64,000 bases of DNA from an uncultured Gemmiger sp. (GTDB taxonomy: Bacteria; Bacillota; Clostridia; Oscillospirales; Ruminococcaceae): positions 1 to 64,000 of the forward strand of contig CALXHT010000006.1 of NCBI GenBank assembly GCA_944388215.1, given 5' to 3'. Under the pieces are notes generated by a model. That model was not told the DNA's origin. It saw only the letters and a program-made list of their open reading frames with translations, and searched no databases. Both the position numbers and the translations under genes were made by a program. Within the stretch, counting starts at the first letter, position 1, and each line of letters begins with the position of its first letter. Shown here one piece after another: positions 33,412-41,761 of the stretch.

Positions 33412-33935
33412 GCCTGTATTTTGACAACGAAAAACTCTTTGACCGGGAAGGTCACCTGACCGACGACGGTCTGTACGCCCTGAAGGACGGTACCCTGGAT
33501 GATCTGGGTGCCCTGGAAGCGGCCGAGCATCTGAGTTTCTGTGATCTGTGTCTGCTGCGCTACACCGATCTCATCGACGCCGCCCCCGCCTGCCTGCAGG
33601 AGCCCATGCGGGACCTGATCCCCCAGGTGCAGAACCTGATGCGGCTGCGCCGGTTCCGCATCATGACCAACCGGTATGTGTCGGCGGCCGCCGCCGTGGT
33701 GCTGGCCTTTGTGCTGTGGGGCTTTGCCTCGGTGGGCGCCTCCCAGCGGATGACCGACCGCGCCGTGGCGCCCCAGGAGCCCCGGATGAGCTTCGGCCAG
33801 TGGCTGGACACCACCGTCAGCGGCTTCTACGACAGTCTGGACGATACTTTCAGCAACTTTACGCTGGCCGCCGGGAAGGGCCTGGACCAGCTGCAACATC
33901 ACGAGGACGACGGCCCGTCCGCCAAGGGAGATTGA
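33408..33935 (+). CDS. Zinc-finger-type anti-sigma factor
   Basis: The 175-residue protein has a ZAS-type motif HLSFCDLC (His-x3-Cys-x2-Cys) near residue 40, which in this family holds zinc and clamps the cognate sigma factor. One transmembrane helix follows (YVSAAAAVVLAFVLWGFASVG, about 90-110), then about 60 extracellular residues. It is translationally coupled to the sigma gene by a 4-nt overlap. It should hold sigma unit 2 inactive until a signal is received across the membrane. Confidence 0.85.
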   Translation: MSLYFDNEKLFDREGHLTDDGLYALKDGTLDDLGALEAAEHLSFCDLCLLRYTDLIDAAPACLQEPMRDLIPQVQNLMRLRRFRIMTNRYVSAAAAVVLAFVLWGFASVGASQRMTDRAVAPQEPRMSFGQWLDTTVSGFYDSLDDTFSNFTLAAGKGLDQLQHHEDDGPSAKGD

Positions 33936-33939
33936 TACC

Positions 33940-34479
33940 ATGAAAAAGAACGCCTTGCTCACCTTTATCTTCGCCTGCGTCCCCGGCGCCGGCCAGATGT
34001 ACTACGGCTATATGCAGCGGGGGCTGTCCCTCATCGCCCTGTTCTGCGGCTGCTTCATCCTGGGCGCCCTGGCCAGCCCGCTGGCCATCACCTGCTTCAT
34101 CGTCTGGATGTACAGCTTTTTCGACACCTACGACCTGATCCGCCATCTGGCCGCCGGGGACCCCAAGCCCGACGAGATGCTTCTGCTGGGCAACTGGTCC
34201 GACCTGAAACTGATGATCCCCCGCCACAACCGGCTGCTGGGCTGGGGGCTGGTGGCGCTGGGCGCCTGGTCGCTCTACAGCATCCTCATCGAGCCCATGC
34301 TCTACGACCTGCTGGCCCTGCTCCATGTGGAAAACGCCTACTACTATATCAGCTCCATTCCCACCGTCCTCATCGCCGTGCTGCTCATCGCCGCCGGCGT
34401 CTGGCTGCTGGGTCTGCATCCCCAGCACCGGGACAGCGACAACCTGCCCCCCTACCCCCACGACGGGATGCCGCAGTAA
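33940..34479 (+). CDS. TM2-domain-like membrane protein
   Basis: The 179-residue protein begins with a TM2-like pair of helices around PGAGQMYYGYMQRG, then a cytoplasmic loop (RHLAAGDPKPDEMLLLGNW) and two more helices (LGWGLVALGAWSLYSILIE, TVLIAVLLIAAGVWLLGL). Such proteins are common near stress-response regulators and have no settled function. It follows the anti-sigma gene by 4 nt in the same operon. Confidence 0.75.
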   Translation: MKKNALLTFIFACVPGAGQMYYGYMQRGLSLIALFCGCFILGALASPLAITCFIVWMYSFFDTYDLIRHLAAGDPKPDEMLLLGNWSDLKLMIPRHNRLLGWGLVALGAWSLYSILIEPMLYDLLALLHVENAYYYISSIPTVLIAVLLIAAGVWLLGLHPQHRDSDNLPPYPHDGMPQ

Positions 34480-34513
34480 TACAATCCGTATAAAATGACA
34501 TGAGGTAAACAAA

Positions 34514-35461
34514 ATGGATGAAAATAAAACCACTTCGGCTTCCGCCGCCCCCACGCCCCCCAAAAAGGTGCGCCGCATCGGCCGGGTCGCCTTCGCCGTG
34601 CTGCTGATCCTGGCCGGCATCCTGCTGCTGGTACAGCAGTTCGTGCCCCACTTCGATCTGTTGAGCATTGTGCGGTTCTCCCCCGTGCTGCTCATTCTGC
34701 TGGGCATCGAGGTGCTGGTCTACTCGGCCAATCCCCGCATCCAGATCAAGTTTGACTGGCTCAGCGTGCTGGGCTGCGGCTTCATTCTGGTGGTGGTGGG
34801 ATGCTCCTCCCTGGTGCCGGTGGCATGGAGCCTCTACAGCCCCCAGCGGGACTATGCCCGGAGCCGCTACCAGTCCGTGCTGCAGGACCAGTTCTACCAG
34901 GCCCTCAGCGCCGACCCCGACCTGAAGGCCAAAATCCGCAACCTGCAGATCTATGTGGACTTTAACCACACCGAGAGTGGGGAATACACACTGCAGGATG
35001 GTGATACGGTGAGCGTCTATGTGGAGCTGCCGGAAAACGGCTACGCCGACGCCCTCTCCTTTGCCGCCGACTGCCGCCGCATCGCCGAACTGGGCGAGCA
35101 GGGCGGTGTGCGCGCCGACGACTACAATTTCAGAAGCTCCACCGACAACAGCGGCACCGGCAGCAACTATTCGCTGGATTTCCTGGCCAGTTTTGCCCAG
35201 GGCCTCACCGACGAGCAGCTGGCCCAGCGGGTCACCGCCTACTACGAGTACGAAGGCAGCAGCTACAGCACCCAGGCCGAACGGGACAACGCTGTCAAGG
35301 CGGAGCTGCGGGAGCAGGTCATCCAGGAGTTCGCCGACAGCAACGACGGTGCCTATCCCGGCGACGAGTATATCAGCGAGGAGGTGGAGAAGCGTTTCAA
35401 CCAGCTCTTCCCTGCCCCGGCCGCCACGCCGGAGCCTTCCACCCCTGAATCCGCCGCCTGA
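34514..35461 (+). CDS. Membrane protein with LiaF/LiaI-like N-terminal helices and novel extracellular region
   Basis: The 315-residue protein has three N-terminal helices (AFAVLLILAGILLLVQQF, VLLILLGIEVLVYS, LGCGFILVVVGCSSLVPVAW) resembling the membrane anchor of LiaF/DUF5668-type envelope stress proteins. About 210 outward-facing residues follow, rich in acidic and Tyr residues, with a predicted coiled segment near the C terminus and a Pro/Glu-rich tail. I do not recognise the outer region. It is the last gene of the sigma unit 2 operon and may be the sensor or a target. Confidence 0.65.
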   Translation: MDENKTTSASAAPTPPKKVRRIGRVAFAVLLILAGILLLVQQFVPHFDLLSIVRFSPVLLILLGIEVLVYSANPRIQIKFDWLSVLGCGFILVVVGCSSLVPVAWSLYSPQRDYARSRYQSVLQDQFYQALSADPDLKAKIRNLQIYVDFNHTESGEYTLQDGDTVSVYVELPENGYADALSFAADCRRIAELGEQGGVRADDYNFRSSTDNSGTGSNYSLDFLASFAQGLTDEQLAQRVTAYYEYEGSSYSTQAERDNAVKAELREQVIQEFADSNDGAYPGDEYISEEVEKRFNQLFPAPAATPEPSTPESAA

Positions 35462-35478
35462 TTTTCATCACAACCAAA

Positions 35479-35517
35479 CAAGCGCCCCGCACCGGATACC
35501 CGGATGCGGGGCGCTTG
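35479..35517. terminator. Bidirectional terminator between sigma unit 2 and the symporter
   Basis: CAAGCGCCCCGCA (35479-35491) pairs with TGCGGGGCGCTTG (35505-35517), an inner CCGG pair closing the loop. Confidence 0.8.
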
Positions 35518-35533
35518 CCGTTTTGGGGAGACT

Positions 35534-36877
35534 TTACTTGGTGCGGCCGCGGTCGATGGCGGCCACCACCCCCGACAGTGCCAGCAGTGCCAGCAGGTTG
35601 GGGATAGCCATGAGGCCGTTGAAGAAGTCGGCCATGGCCCAGACCAGGTCCACCTTCAGGGTGGAACCCACCAGGATGAAGACCACCACGATGAGGCTGT
35701 AGACGGGCAGGGACTTCTCGCCGAAGAGGGCCTTGAAGTTGGTGTGCCCGAAGAAGTACCAGCCGATGATGGTGGAGAAGGCGAAGAAGAACATGCAGAT
35801 GGCGATGAAGACGGGGCCGAAGGCGCCGAAGGACTGGCTGAAGGCCGCCTGGGTCAGGGCGGTGCCGGTGAGCCCCTGAGGCACCAGGCCGGAGGAGATC
35901 AGCACGAGGCCCGTGAGGGTGAGCACCACGAAGGTGTCGATGAAGACACCCAGGATGGCCACGGCGCCCTGGTCCTGGGGCTGCTTGACCTTGGCCAGGG
36001 CGTGGGCATGGGGCGTGGAGCCCAGGCCCGCCTCGTTGGAGAAGAGGCCCCGGGCCACGCCGAACCGCATGGCCTGCTGCACCGTGACACCCGCCACGCC
36101 GCCGGCCATGGCCTGGGGGTCAAAAGCCAGCACAAAGATCTGGGCGAAGGTGCCGGGCAGGGCCTTGGCGTTCATCACCAGGATGACGATGCAGCCCACT
36201 ATGTAGAAGGCCGCCATGACGGGGACGATCTTCTCGGTGACGGAGGCGATGCGCTGCACACCGCCCAGGAAGATAAAGGCCGCAATGGCCGCCACGATGA
36301 CGCCCACCAGCAGCCGGTTGAGGCCGAAGGCGTTGGCGAAGGCATCGCCGATGGAGTTGGACTGCACCATGTTGCCCATGAAGCCCAGGGCCAGGATGAT
36401 GAGCAGCGAGAAGATGGTGGCCAGCACCCGGCCGAACCGGCCCTTGAAGGCCGCCCGGATGTAGTAGGCCGGACCGCCGGTGACCCGGCCGTTTTCCACC
36501 GTTTTATAGTGCTGGGCCAGCACGGCCTCGGCGTAGATGGTGGCCATGCCGAAGAAGGCCGACACCCACACCCAGAACAGGGCGCCGGGGCCGCCGCTGA
36601 CCACGGCGGTGGCACAGCCGGTAATGTTGCCGGTGCCCACCTGGGCCGCAACGGCGGTGGTCAGCGCCTGGAAGGAGCTCATACCGTCCTCCCCCGCCTT
36701 CTTGCCATGGAGGGTAAAGCCGCCGAACGCCCGGTGGAAGCCCTCACCGAAGCGGCGCAGCTGGACGCCCCGCAGCCGGATGGTGAAAAAGATGCCGGTG
36801 CCCACCAGCAGAAACAGCAAAAGATAATCCCACAGAAAACTGCTGGCCTGTTCCACCAGCGCCGTAAACCATTCCAT
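35534..36877 (-). CDS. Alanine/glycine:cation symporter (AGCS family)
   Basis: The start at 36877 has AGGGGG 6 nt upstream and gives 447 residues with about eleven helices. Family hallmarks are GTGNITGCATAVVSGGPGALFWVWVSAFFGMAT, EAVLAQHYKTVENGRVTGGPAYYI and GLGSTPHAHALAKV. It imports alanine or glycine with Na+ or H+. The gene is monocistronic, between a bidirectional terminator and a promoter-free AT-rich gap of 150 nt on its left-hand side. Confidence 0.93.
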   Translation of the reverse strand: MEWFTALVEQASSFLWDYLLLFLLVGTGIFFTIRLRGVQLRRFGEGFHRAFGGFTLHGKKAGEDGMSSFQALTTAVAAQVGTGNITGCATAVVSGGPGALFWVWVSAFFGMATIYAEAVLAQHYKTVENGRVTGGPAYYIRAAFKGRFGRVLATIFSLLIILALGFMGNMVQSNSIGDAFANAFGLNRLLVGVIVAAIAAFIFLGGVQRIASVTEKIVPVMAAFYIVGCIVILVMNAKALPGTFAQIFVLAFDPQAMAGGVAGVTVQQAMRFGVARGLFSNEAGLGSTPHAHALAKVKQPQDQGAVAILGVFIDTFVVLTLTGLVLISSGLVPQGLTGTALTQAAFSQSFGAFGPVFIAICMFFFAFSTIIGWYFFGHTNFKALFGEKSLPVYSLIVVVFILVGSTLKVDLVWAMADFFNGLMAIPNLLALLALSGVVAAIDRGRTK

Positions 36878-37033
36878 ATTGTTCCCCCTATGTTTTCTTA
36901 CACACCCTGCCGGCCGCCCGGCAGACAACGTACCTACTATACTATGCTTTTTCAATAAAGTCAAGTGTATTTGTATGGCGTACAGTTTAAGGTGCAAAAA
37001 AGGCCGGAGAGACGCTCCGGCCAGAGAGGCGGC

Positions 37034-37624
37034 TCACCGCACGGTGACGCCGTGGATATATTTGCGGTCGAGGCCATATCGCACGGCCGCGCTGAGCACC
37101 ACCCAGGTGAGGAAGACTTCCAGGGGCAGCAGCAGGGTGTTTTTCACAAGGCCGGTGGTGGCGTAATAGAGATAGCCCTTGCCGTAGAGCATGGCCTTCC
37201 AAACGCTGCCCAACAGCACGTTGCTGCCGTAGTTGATGATGATCCGCAGCAAAATGATACGCCACACCGTGGGTTTGCGGCGGTAGAGCATCATGCCGTA
37301 GAGCAGCCCCGACAGGATGGCCGTGATGAGAAAGCCGGGGAAATAGGGTTCCCCGAAGCTGGAAATGAGAAAGCCCACCGTATCGATGACGGCGCCGGCC
37401 ATCATGCCCACCAGCGGGCCGTAGCACATACAGCCCAGGGAAACGGCCAGGAAGCTGAAATAGATCTTCAGGCTGGGCCCCAGCAAAAAGATGGGGATAC
37501 TCTCCAGCACCACGGCCATGGCGCAGATCAGCCCGGCGAAGGCCAGCACCCGCACGTTGCGGAACTCGGCCCGGGCGGCGCGCCAGTAGGCGGCAGAAAA
37601 GACGGACAGCGGTTGGTTGAGCAT
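37034..37624 (-). CDS. folT: FolT-type folate ECF transporter S component
   Basis: The start at 37624 (GAGGAGG 6 nt upstream) gives 196 residues and about six helices. AGLICAMAVVLESIPIFLLGPSLKIYFSFLAVSLGCMCYGPLVG and the PYFPGFLITAILSGLLYGMMLY segment match the FolT family, which binds folates for an energy-coupling-factor importer. A THF riboswitch precedes it and strongly supports the assignment. The shared EcfAA'T module is not in the window. Confidence 0.9.
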   Translation of the reverse strand: MLNQPLSVFSAAYWRAARAEFRNVRVLAFAGLICAMAVVLESIPIFLLGPSLKIYFSFLAVSLGCMCYGPLVGMMAGAVIDTVGFLISSFGEPYFPGFLITAILSGLLYGMMLYRRKPTVWRIILLRIIINYGSNVLLGSVWKAMLYGKGYLYYATTGLVKNTLLLPLEVFLTWVVLSAAVRYGLDRKYIHGVTVR

Positions 37625-37669
37625 ACAAAACCTCCTCGTTTGCGCATTGCTGCACAAAGGAGGAGGCAA

Positions 37670-37837
37670 AAAAAGCGGGCGTGGACAGACTGACCACACC
37701 CGCCGTTGCGCACCGTCATGCAGCAGCGGGATGCGGGATGCGCACCGCGGACCTTCCGGTCACTTCGTCCTGCCACAACTCCCCGTCGGTCAGGCACTTC
37801 GGGGCTGCCGCCCCACGCGCGAATCCCTACTCTGCAG
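37670..37837 (-). promoter_or_regulatory. Tetrahydrofolate (THF) riboswitch with terminator
   Basis: On the minus strand the leader reads GCAGAGTAGGGATTCGCGCGT, then GACGAAGTGACC and GTCCGCGGTGCGCATCCC, ending CCCGCTGC, matching the folE/folT-type THF aptamer of Firmicutes. It occupies about 37721-37837. It is followed by a strong terminator, GCGGGTGTGG pairing with CCACGCCCGC and then eight T (37670-37704). It should lower folT transcription when reduced folate is abundant. Confidence 0.9.
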
Positions 37838-37853
37838 TGGATTTACCAACGCC

Positions 37854-37882
37854 ATTATAGGCCGCCCGCTGAAAAAATGCAA
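37854..37882 (-). promoter_or_regulatory. Promoter of folT
   Basis: TTGCAT (37877-37882) and TATAAT (37854-37859) on the minus strand are 17 nt apart. Confidence 0.7.
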
Positions 37883-37916
37883 CCCATTATGGCGAAAATT
37901 TACGAATTGTTGCGAA

Positions 37917-39497
37917 TCATTGCCCGCTGGCGCCGTAGTTGGACAGCACACGGGCGCTGGGATCGTTGACATCGCAGCCCGGCCATGCCTTGTTGGGCAT
38001 CCAGTAGTCCACGATCATCTCGGCCTGGCCGGGGTAGTACTTCTCGAAGATCTCCCGGTAGAGCAGGCTCTCCTTGGTGAAGGGCCGGGCGTAGGTGTAC
38101 TTGCCCGCCAGCTCGGCGAATTCCCGGTCGGTGTACTTTTCCTCGGCGTACTCCTTCAGGTCGTCCACCATGGAATGGCCCACCGCGTCGCTGAAGGCCG
38201 CCTTCTCACGCCAGAGGATCTCCTCGGGCAGCCAGTCGCCCTCGAAGGCCTTGCGCAGCAGGTACTTGCCCTTGCCGTAGGTGTTCAGCTTCCTGGCCGG
38301 GTCGATGGCCATGACATACTTCACGAAGTCCAGGTCGCCGAAGGGCACCCGGGCCTCCAGGCTGTTCACGCTGATGGAACGGTCGGCGCGCAGCACATCG
38401 TACATATACAGCTCCCGGATGCGCTTCTGGCTCTCGGCCTGGAAGGCGGCGGCGCTGGGGGCGAAGTCGGTGTACTTGTAGCCGAACAGCTCGTCGGAGA
38501 TTTCACCCGTGAGCAGCACCCGGATGTCGGTGTGCTCATGGATGTATTTGCACACCAGGTACATGCCCACCGAGGCGCGGATGGTGGTGATGTCCCAGGT
38601 GCCCAGCATGGCGATGACTTTCTCCAGGGCATCCAGCACGATCTGCTTGTTGATGATGACCTCGGTGTGGTCGGCGTGGAGGTAATCCGCCACCTGCTTG
38701 GCGTACTTCAGGTCGATGGCGTCCTCGCTCATGCCGATGGCAAAGGTGCGGATGGGCTTGCCCAGCTTCTTGGCGGCGATGGCGCACACCAGGCTGGAGT
38801 CCAGGCCGCCCGAGAGCAGGAAGCCCACCGGGGTGTCGGCGTCCAGCCGCTTGTCCACGCCGGCCACCAGCTTCTCCCGGATGTTTTTCAGGATTTCCGG
38901 CATATCGTCGTGGGAGTAGGCCGGGGTGTCGGCAATGTCGCAGTACCGCACGAACTGGCCGTTGCAGTAGTAGCTGCCGATGGGGAAGGAATAGATCTTC
39001 TTGCACAGACCCACCAGGTTCTTGGCCTCCGAGGCGAAGGCGATGCAGCCCGATTCGCTGTAGCCGTAGAAGAGGGGCCGGATGCCGATGGGATCCCGCG
39101 CCGCGATGAGCAGCTTCTTGCGGCTGTCGTAGAGGATCATGGCGAACTCGGCGTCCAGATGCTTGAACATGTCCAGGCCGTACTTATAGTAGAGGGGCAG
39201 GATGATCTCGCAGTCGGAGTCCGACTCGAAGGTATACCCTTCCGCTTCCAGCTCCTTCTTCACGGGGCGGAAGCCGTACAGCTCGCCGTTGCAGACCACG
39301 CAGTCGGCCCCCCGGAAGAAGGGCTGCATGCCTTCCGGCGTCAGGCCCATGATGGACAGCCGCCCGAAGCCCAGAAGACCGAACTCGGTCTCGCAGACCC
39401 GCTGGTCGTCCGGCCCGCGGGAGGTGGTGCGCAGCAGATACTCGGTGAAAGTTTCCTTGGGCAGATCATGCCCGGCATAACCCATGACACAGCACAT
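37917..39497 (-). CDS. asnB: Asparagine synthetase B (glutamine-hydrolysing)
   Basis: The 526-residue enzyme has an N-terminal class II glutaminase domain beginning MCCVMGYAG, where Cys2 is the nucleophile, with SRGPDDQRV and CNGELYG. The synthetase domain has the PP-loop LLSGGLDSSLVCAIAA and GEISDELFGY. It makes asparagine from aspartate, ATP and glutamine. AAGGAG is 10 nt upstream. A T-box precedes it, consistent with control by uncharged tRNA-Asn. Confidence 0.95.
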   Translation of the reverse strand: MCCVMGYAGHDLPKETFTEYLLRTTSRGPDDQRVCETEFGLLGFGRLSIMGLTPEGMQPFFRGADCVVCNGELYGFRPVKKELEAEGYTFESDSDCEIILPLYYKYGLDMFKHLDAEFAMILYDSRKKLLIAARDPIGIRPLFYGYSESGCIAFASEAKNLVGLCKKIYSFPIGSYYCNGQFVRYCDIADTPAYSHDDMPEILKNIREKLVAGVDKRLDADTPVGFLLSGGLDSSLVCAIAAKKLGKPIRTFAIGMSEDAIDLKYAKQVADYLHADHTEVIINKQIVLDALEKVIAMLGTWDITTIRASVGMYLVCKYIHEHTDIRVLLTGEISDELFGYKYTDFAPSAAAFQAESQKRIRELYMYDVLRADRSISVNSLEARVPFGDLDFVKYVMAIDPARKLNTYGKGKYLLRKAFEGDWLPEEILWREKAAFSDAVGHSMVDDLKEYAEEKYTDREFAELAGKYTYARPFTKESLLYREIFEKYYPGQAEMIVDYWMPNKAWPGCDVNDPSARVLSNYGASGQ

Positions 39498-39556
39498 TTT
39501 GACGACACTCCTTACATTTCTTACAACCGTATTCCCCGAGCGGCTCCAAATAAAAA

Positions 39557-39850
39557 AAGACAGCCCGCTCGCCCTTTGTATAGGACGAGTTGCTGTCTTG
39601 AACCCGCGGTGCCACCTATCTTACCGCAGCCGGAACCCCCGGCGTACGGTCACTTTTCCGTACACGTTCACCTTTGAAACGCTGCCGCTGTAACGCGCGG
39701 CCTGCGGCGCCCCTACTTCCCGCTTTGCGGGGTTCAGTTTGCAGCTCCCGGGTGTTCTTTCCCGCCCCGTCCCCGTCCCGGCTCGCAGCTGAATGCCGGG
39801 CTCTCTGTGCGGATGTTGGGCGATACTTTTCCCGATCAACACTTTTAACA
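39557..39850 (-). promoter_or_regulatory. T-box leader of asnB, probable Asn (AAC) specifier
   Basis: The minus-strand leader contains an AGAGAG element, the T-box GGTGGCACCGCGG (39602-39616), and a terminator in which AAGACAGC pairs with GCTGTCTT (39557-39564 with 39592-39599) ahead of seven T. In the predicted specifier loop, flanked by CGGG/CCCG and CGCCC/GGGCG stems, the codon AAC (39754-39756) is followed by A, fitting asparagine. An overlapping AGA reading is possible but fits the gene less well. Confidence 0.88.
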
Positions 39851-39855
39851 GCTAA

Positions 39856-39885
39856 AGCATAGCACCATTGCCCCCCTGCTGTCAA
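39856..39885 (-). promoter_or_regulatory. Promoter of the asnB T-box transcript
   Basis: TTGACA (39880-39885) and TATGCT (39856-39861) on the minus strand are 18 nt apart. Confidence 0.65.
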
Positions 39886-39947
39886 GATTTTTTTGGGAAC
39901 CGGCCGGAGTTTTTTGCCAAAATCTACTATTTTTATAGAGATTCCTC

Positions 39948-40013
39948 TTGTACTTTGTCCGGGTTCATGGTATAGTATTATTTCGGTAGGATATGGCAAT
40001 ACTTGCACTATCC
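39948..40013 (+). promoter_or_regulatory. suf promoter with a 25-bp dyad
   Basis: TTGTAC (39948-39953) and TATAGT (39971-39976) are 17 nt apart. From 39989 to 40013 an inverted repeat has arms GGATATGGCAA and TTGCACTATCC around a 3-nt centre, matching at 9 of 11 positions. It lies a few bases after the start of transcription, a good place for a repressor such as an Rrf2-family protein, though an RNA hairpin is equally possible. Confidence 0.6.
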
Positions 40014-40042
40014 CTAACCCCTAACAAAGGAGCTTCTTTACC

Positions 40043-40783
40043 ATGCTAGAACTGCGTAACGTCGGCTACGAAACCGACGACAATAAAGAGATCCTGCACG
40101 ATGTTTCGCTTACCGTACAGGAGCGTTTTGTGGCCATCACCGGCCCCAACGGCGGCGGCAAGTCCACGCTGGCCAAGGTCATCGCCGGCATCTACCAGCC
40201 CACCAGCGGCCAGATCCTGCTGGACGGGGTGGATATCACCCATATGTCCATCACCGAGCGGGCCAACCTGGGCATGAGCTATGCCTTCCAGCAGCCGGTG
40301 CGGTTCAAGGGCCTGCAGGTCAAGGACCTGCTGAGCCTGGCCGCCGGCAAGAACACCAGCATCACCGAGGCCTGCAACTACCTCAGCGAGGTGGGACTGT
40401 GCGCCCGGGATTACATCGACCGTGAGCTCAACGACAGCCTTTCGGGCGGCGAGCTCAAGCGCATTGAAATCGCCATGGTGCTGGCCCGCGGCACCAAGCT
40501 GTCCATCTTCGACGAGCCGGAAGCGGGCATCGACCTGTGGAGCTTCCAGAACCTGATCCGGGTGTTCGAGAAGATGTACGAGCAGACCCGGGGCAGCATC
40601 CTGATCATCAGCCATCAGGAGCGGATCCTGAACATTGCCGACAAGATCGTTGTCATCAAGGACGGCCAGATCGCCAAGGAAGGCCCCCGCGCCGAAATCC
40701 TGCCCGGCCTGCTGGGCAGCGCCGACGCCTCCAGCCCCGCCTGCAGCGTGCTGACCGATAAAGTAGAGGGGGTGCGCGGCTAA
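40043..40783 (+). CDS. sufC: Fe-S cluster assembly ATPase SufC
   Basis: The 246-residue ATPase has Walker A GPNGGGKST, signature LSGGELKRIEIAMVLARG, Walker B LSIFDEPEAGIDLW and switch ISHQ. SufC binds SufB and powers scaffold rearrangement in iron-sulfur cluster assembly. AAAGGAG precedes the ATG. Its stop overlaps the next start by one base. No SufS, SufU or SufD gene is adjacent. Confidence 0.95.
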   Translation: MLELRNVGYETDDNKEILHDVSLTVQERFVAITGPNGGGKSTLAKVIAGIYQPTSGQILLDGVDITHMSITERANLGMSYAFQQPVRFKGLQVKDLLSLAAGKNTSITEACNYLSEVGLCARDYIDRELNDSLSGGELKRIEIAMVLARGTKLSIFDEPEAGIDLWSFQNLIRVFEKMYEQTRGSILIISHQERILNIADKIVVIKDGQIAKEGPRAEILPGLLGSADASSPACSVLTDKVEGVRG

Positions 40784-41703
40784 TGCTGGACGCCATTGAG
40801 AAAAATCTTCTGAAGGAAGTCGCCGAACTGGACAGTCTGCCGGTGGGCGCGTACAACATCCGGGCCAACGGCCAGCTGGAGAGCCGCAACACCACGGCCA
40901 ACATCGACATTGTCTCCAAGACCGACAAGCCCGGCATCGATATTTACATCCGCCCGTTCACCAAGAACGAGAGCGTGCACATCCCGGTCATCCTGAGCCA
41001 GACCGGCCTGAAGGACCTGGTGTACAATGACTTCCACATCGGCGAGGGCGCCGACGTGACCATCATCGCGGGCTGCGGCATCCACAACTGCGGCGGCGGC
41101 AATGCCCAGCACGACGGCATCCACACCTTCTGGCTTGCCAAAAACGCCAAGCTGCGCTATGTGGAAAAGCACTACGGCGAGGGCGACGGCCGGGGCAAGC
41201 AGATCATGAACCCCACCACCATCGTGCACCTGGCCGAGGGCGCCCAGATGGAGATGGAGACCACCCAGATCGCCGGCGTGGACGACACCATCCGCAAGAC
41301 GGGCGGCGACCTGGCCGAGGGCGCCAGCCTGGTGATCCATGAGAAGATCATGACCACCGGCGACCAGCACGCCGTCACCGACTTTGACGTGGACCTGAAC
41401 GGCGAGGGCTGCTCGGCCAACGTGGTCTCCCGCAGCGTGGCCAAGGACGAGAGCAAGCAGGAGTTCATCAGCCACATCAACGGCAACTGCGCCTGCGCCG
41501 GCCATTCGGAATGCGACGCCATCATCATGGACCACGCCTCGGTCATCGCCAGCCCGGCCCTGACCGCCAACAGCGTGGACGCCAGCCTCATCCATGAGGC
41601 GGCCATCGGCAAGATCGCCGGGGAGCAGCTCATCAAGCTGATGACCCTGGGTCTGACCGAGAAAGAGGCCGAGGACCAGATCGTCAACGGCTTCCTGAAG
41701 TAA
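40783..41703 (+). CDS. sufB: SufB/SufD-family Fe-S scaffold protein (short form)
   Basis: The 306-residue protein is shorter than a typical SufB (about 465) because it lacks the long N-terminal part. It contains the beta-helix core (NDFHIGEGADVTIIAGCGIHNCGGGNAQHDGIHTFW) and the C-terminal domain with SHINGNCACAGHSECDAIIMDHASVIASP. Together with SufC this is the minimal two-gene SUF system known from archaea and anaerobic Firmicutes. It is coupled to sufC and followed by a bidirectional terminator. Confidence 0.92.
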   Translation: MLDAIEKNLLKEVAELDSLPVGAYNIRANGQLESRNTTANIDIVSKTDKPGIDIYIRPFTKNESVHIPVILSQTGLKDLVYNDFHIGEGADVTIIAGCGIHNCGGGNAQHDGIHTFWLAKNAKLRYVEKHYGEGDGRGKQIMNPTTIVHLAEGAQMEMETTQIAGVDDTIRKTGGDLAEGASLVIHEKIMTTGDQHAVTDFDVDLNGEGCSANVVSRSVAKDESKQEFISHINGNCACAGHSECDAIIMDHASVIASPALTANSVDASLIHEAAIGKIAGEQLIKLMTLGLTEKEAEDQIVNGFLK

Positions 41704-41715
41704 GAGTTTACAGCA

Positions 41716-41751
41716 AAGAACCCCCGCCGCAGCACTGCGGCGGGGGTTCTT
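41716..41751. terminator. Bidirectional terminator between sufB and the AI-2E gene
   Basis: A perfect 17-bp stem (41716-41732 with 41735-41751) is followed by TGTGTTG. Confidence 0.85.
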
Positions 41752-41761
41752 GTGTTGTGTG

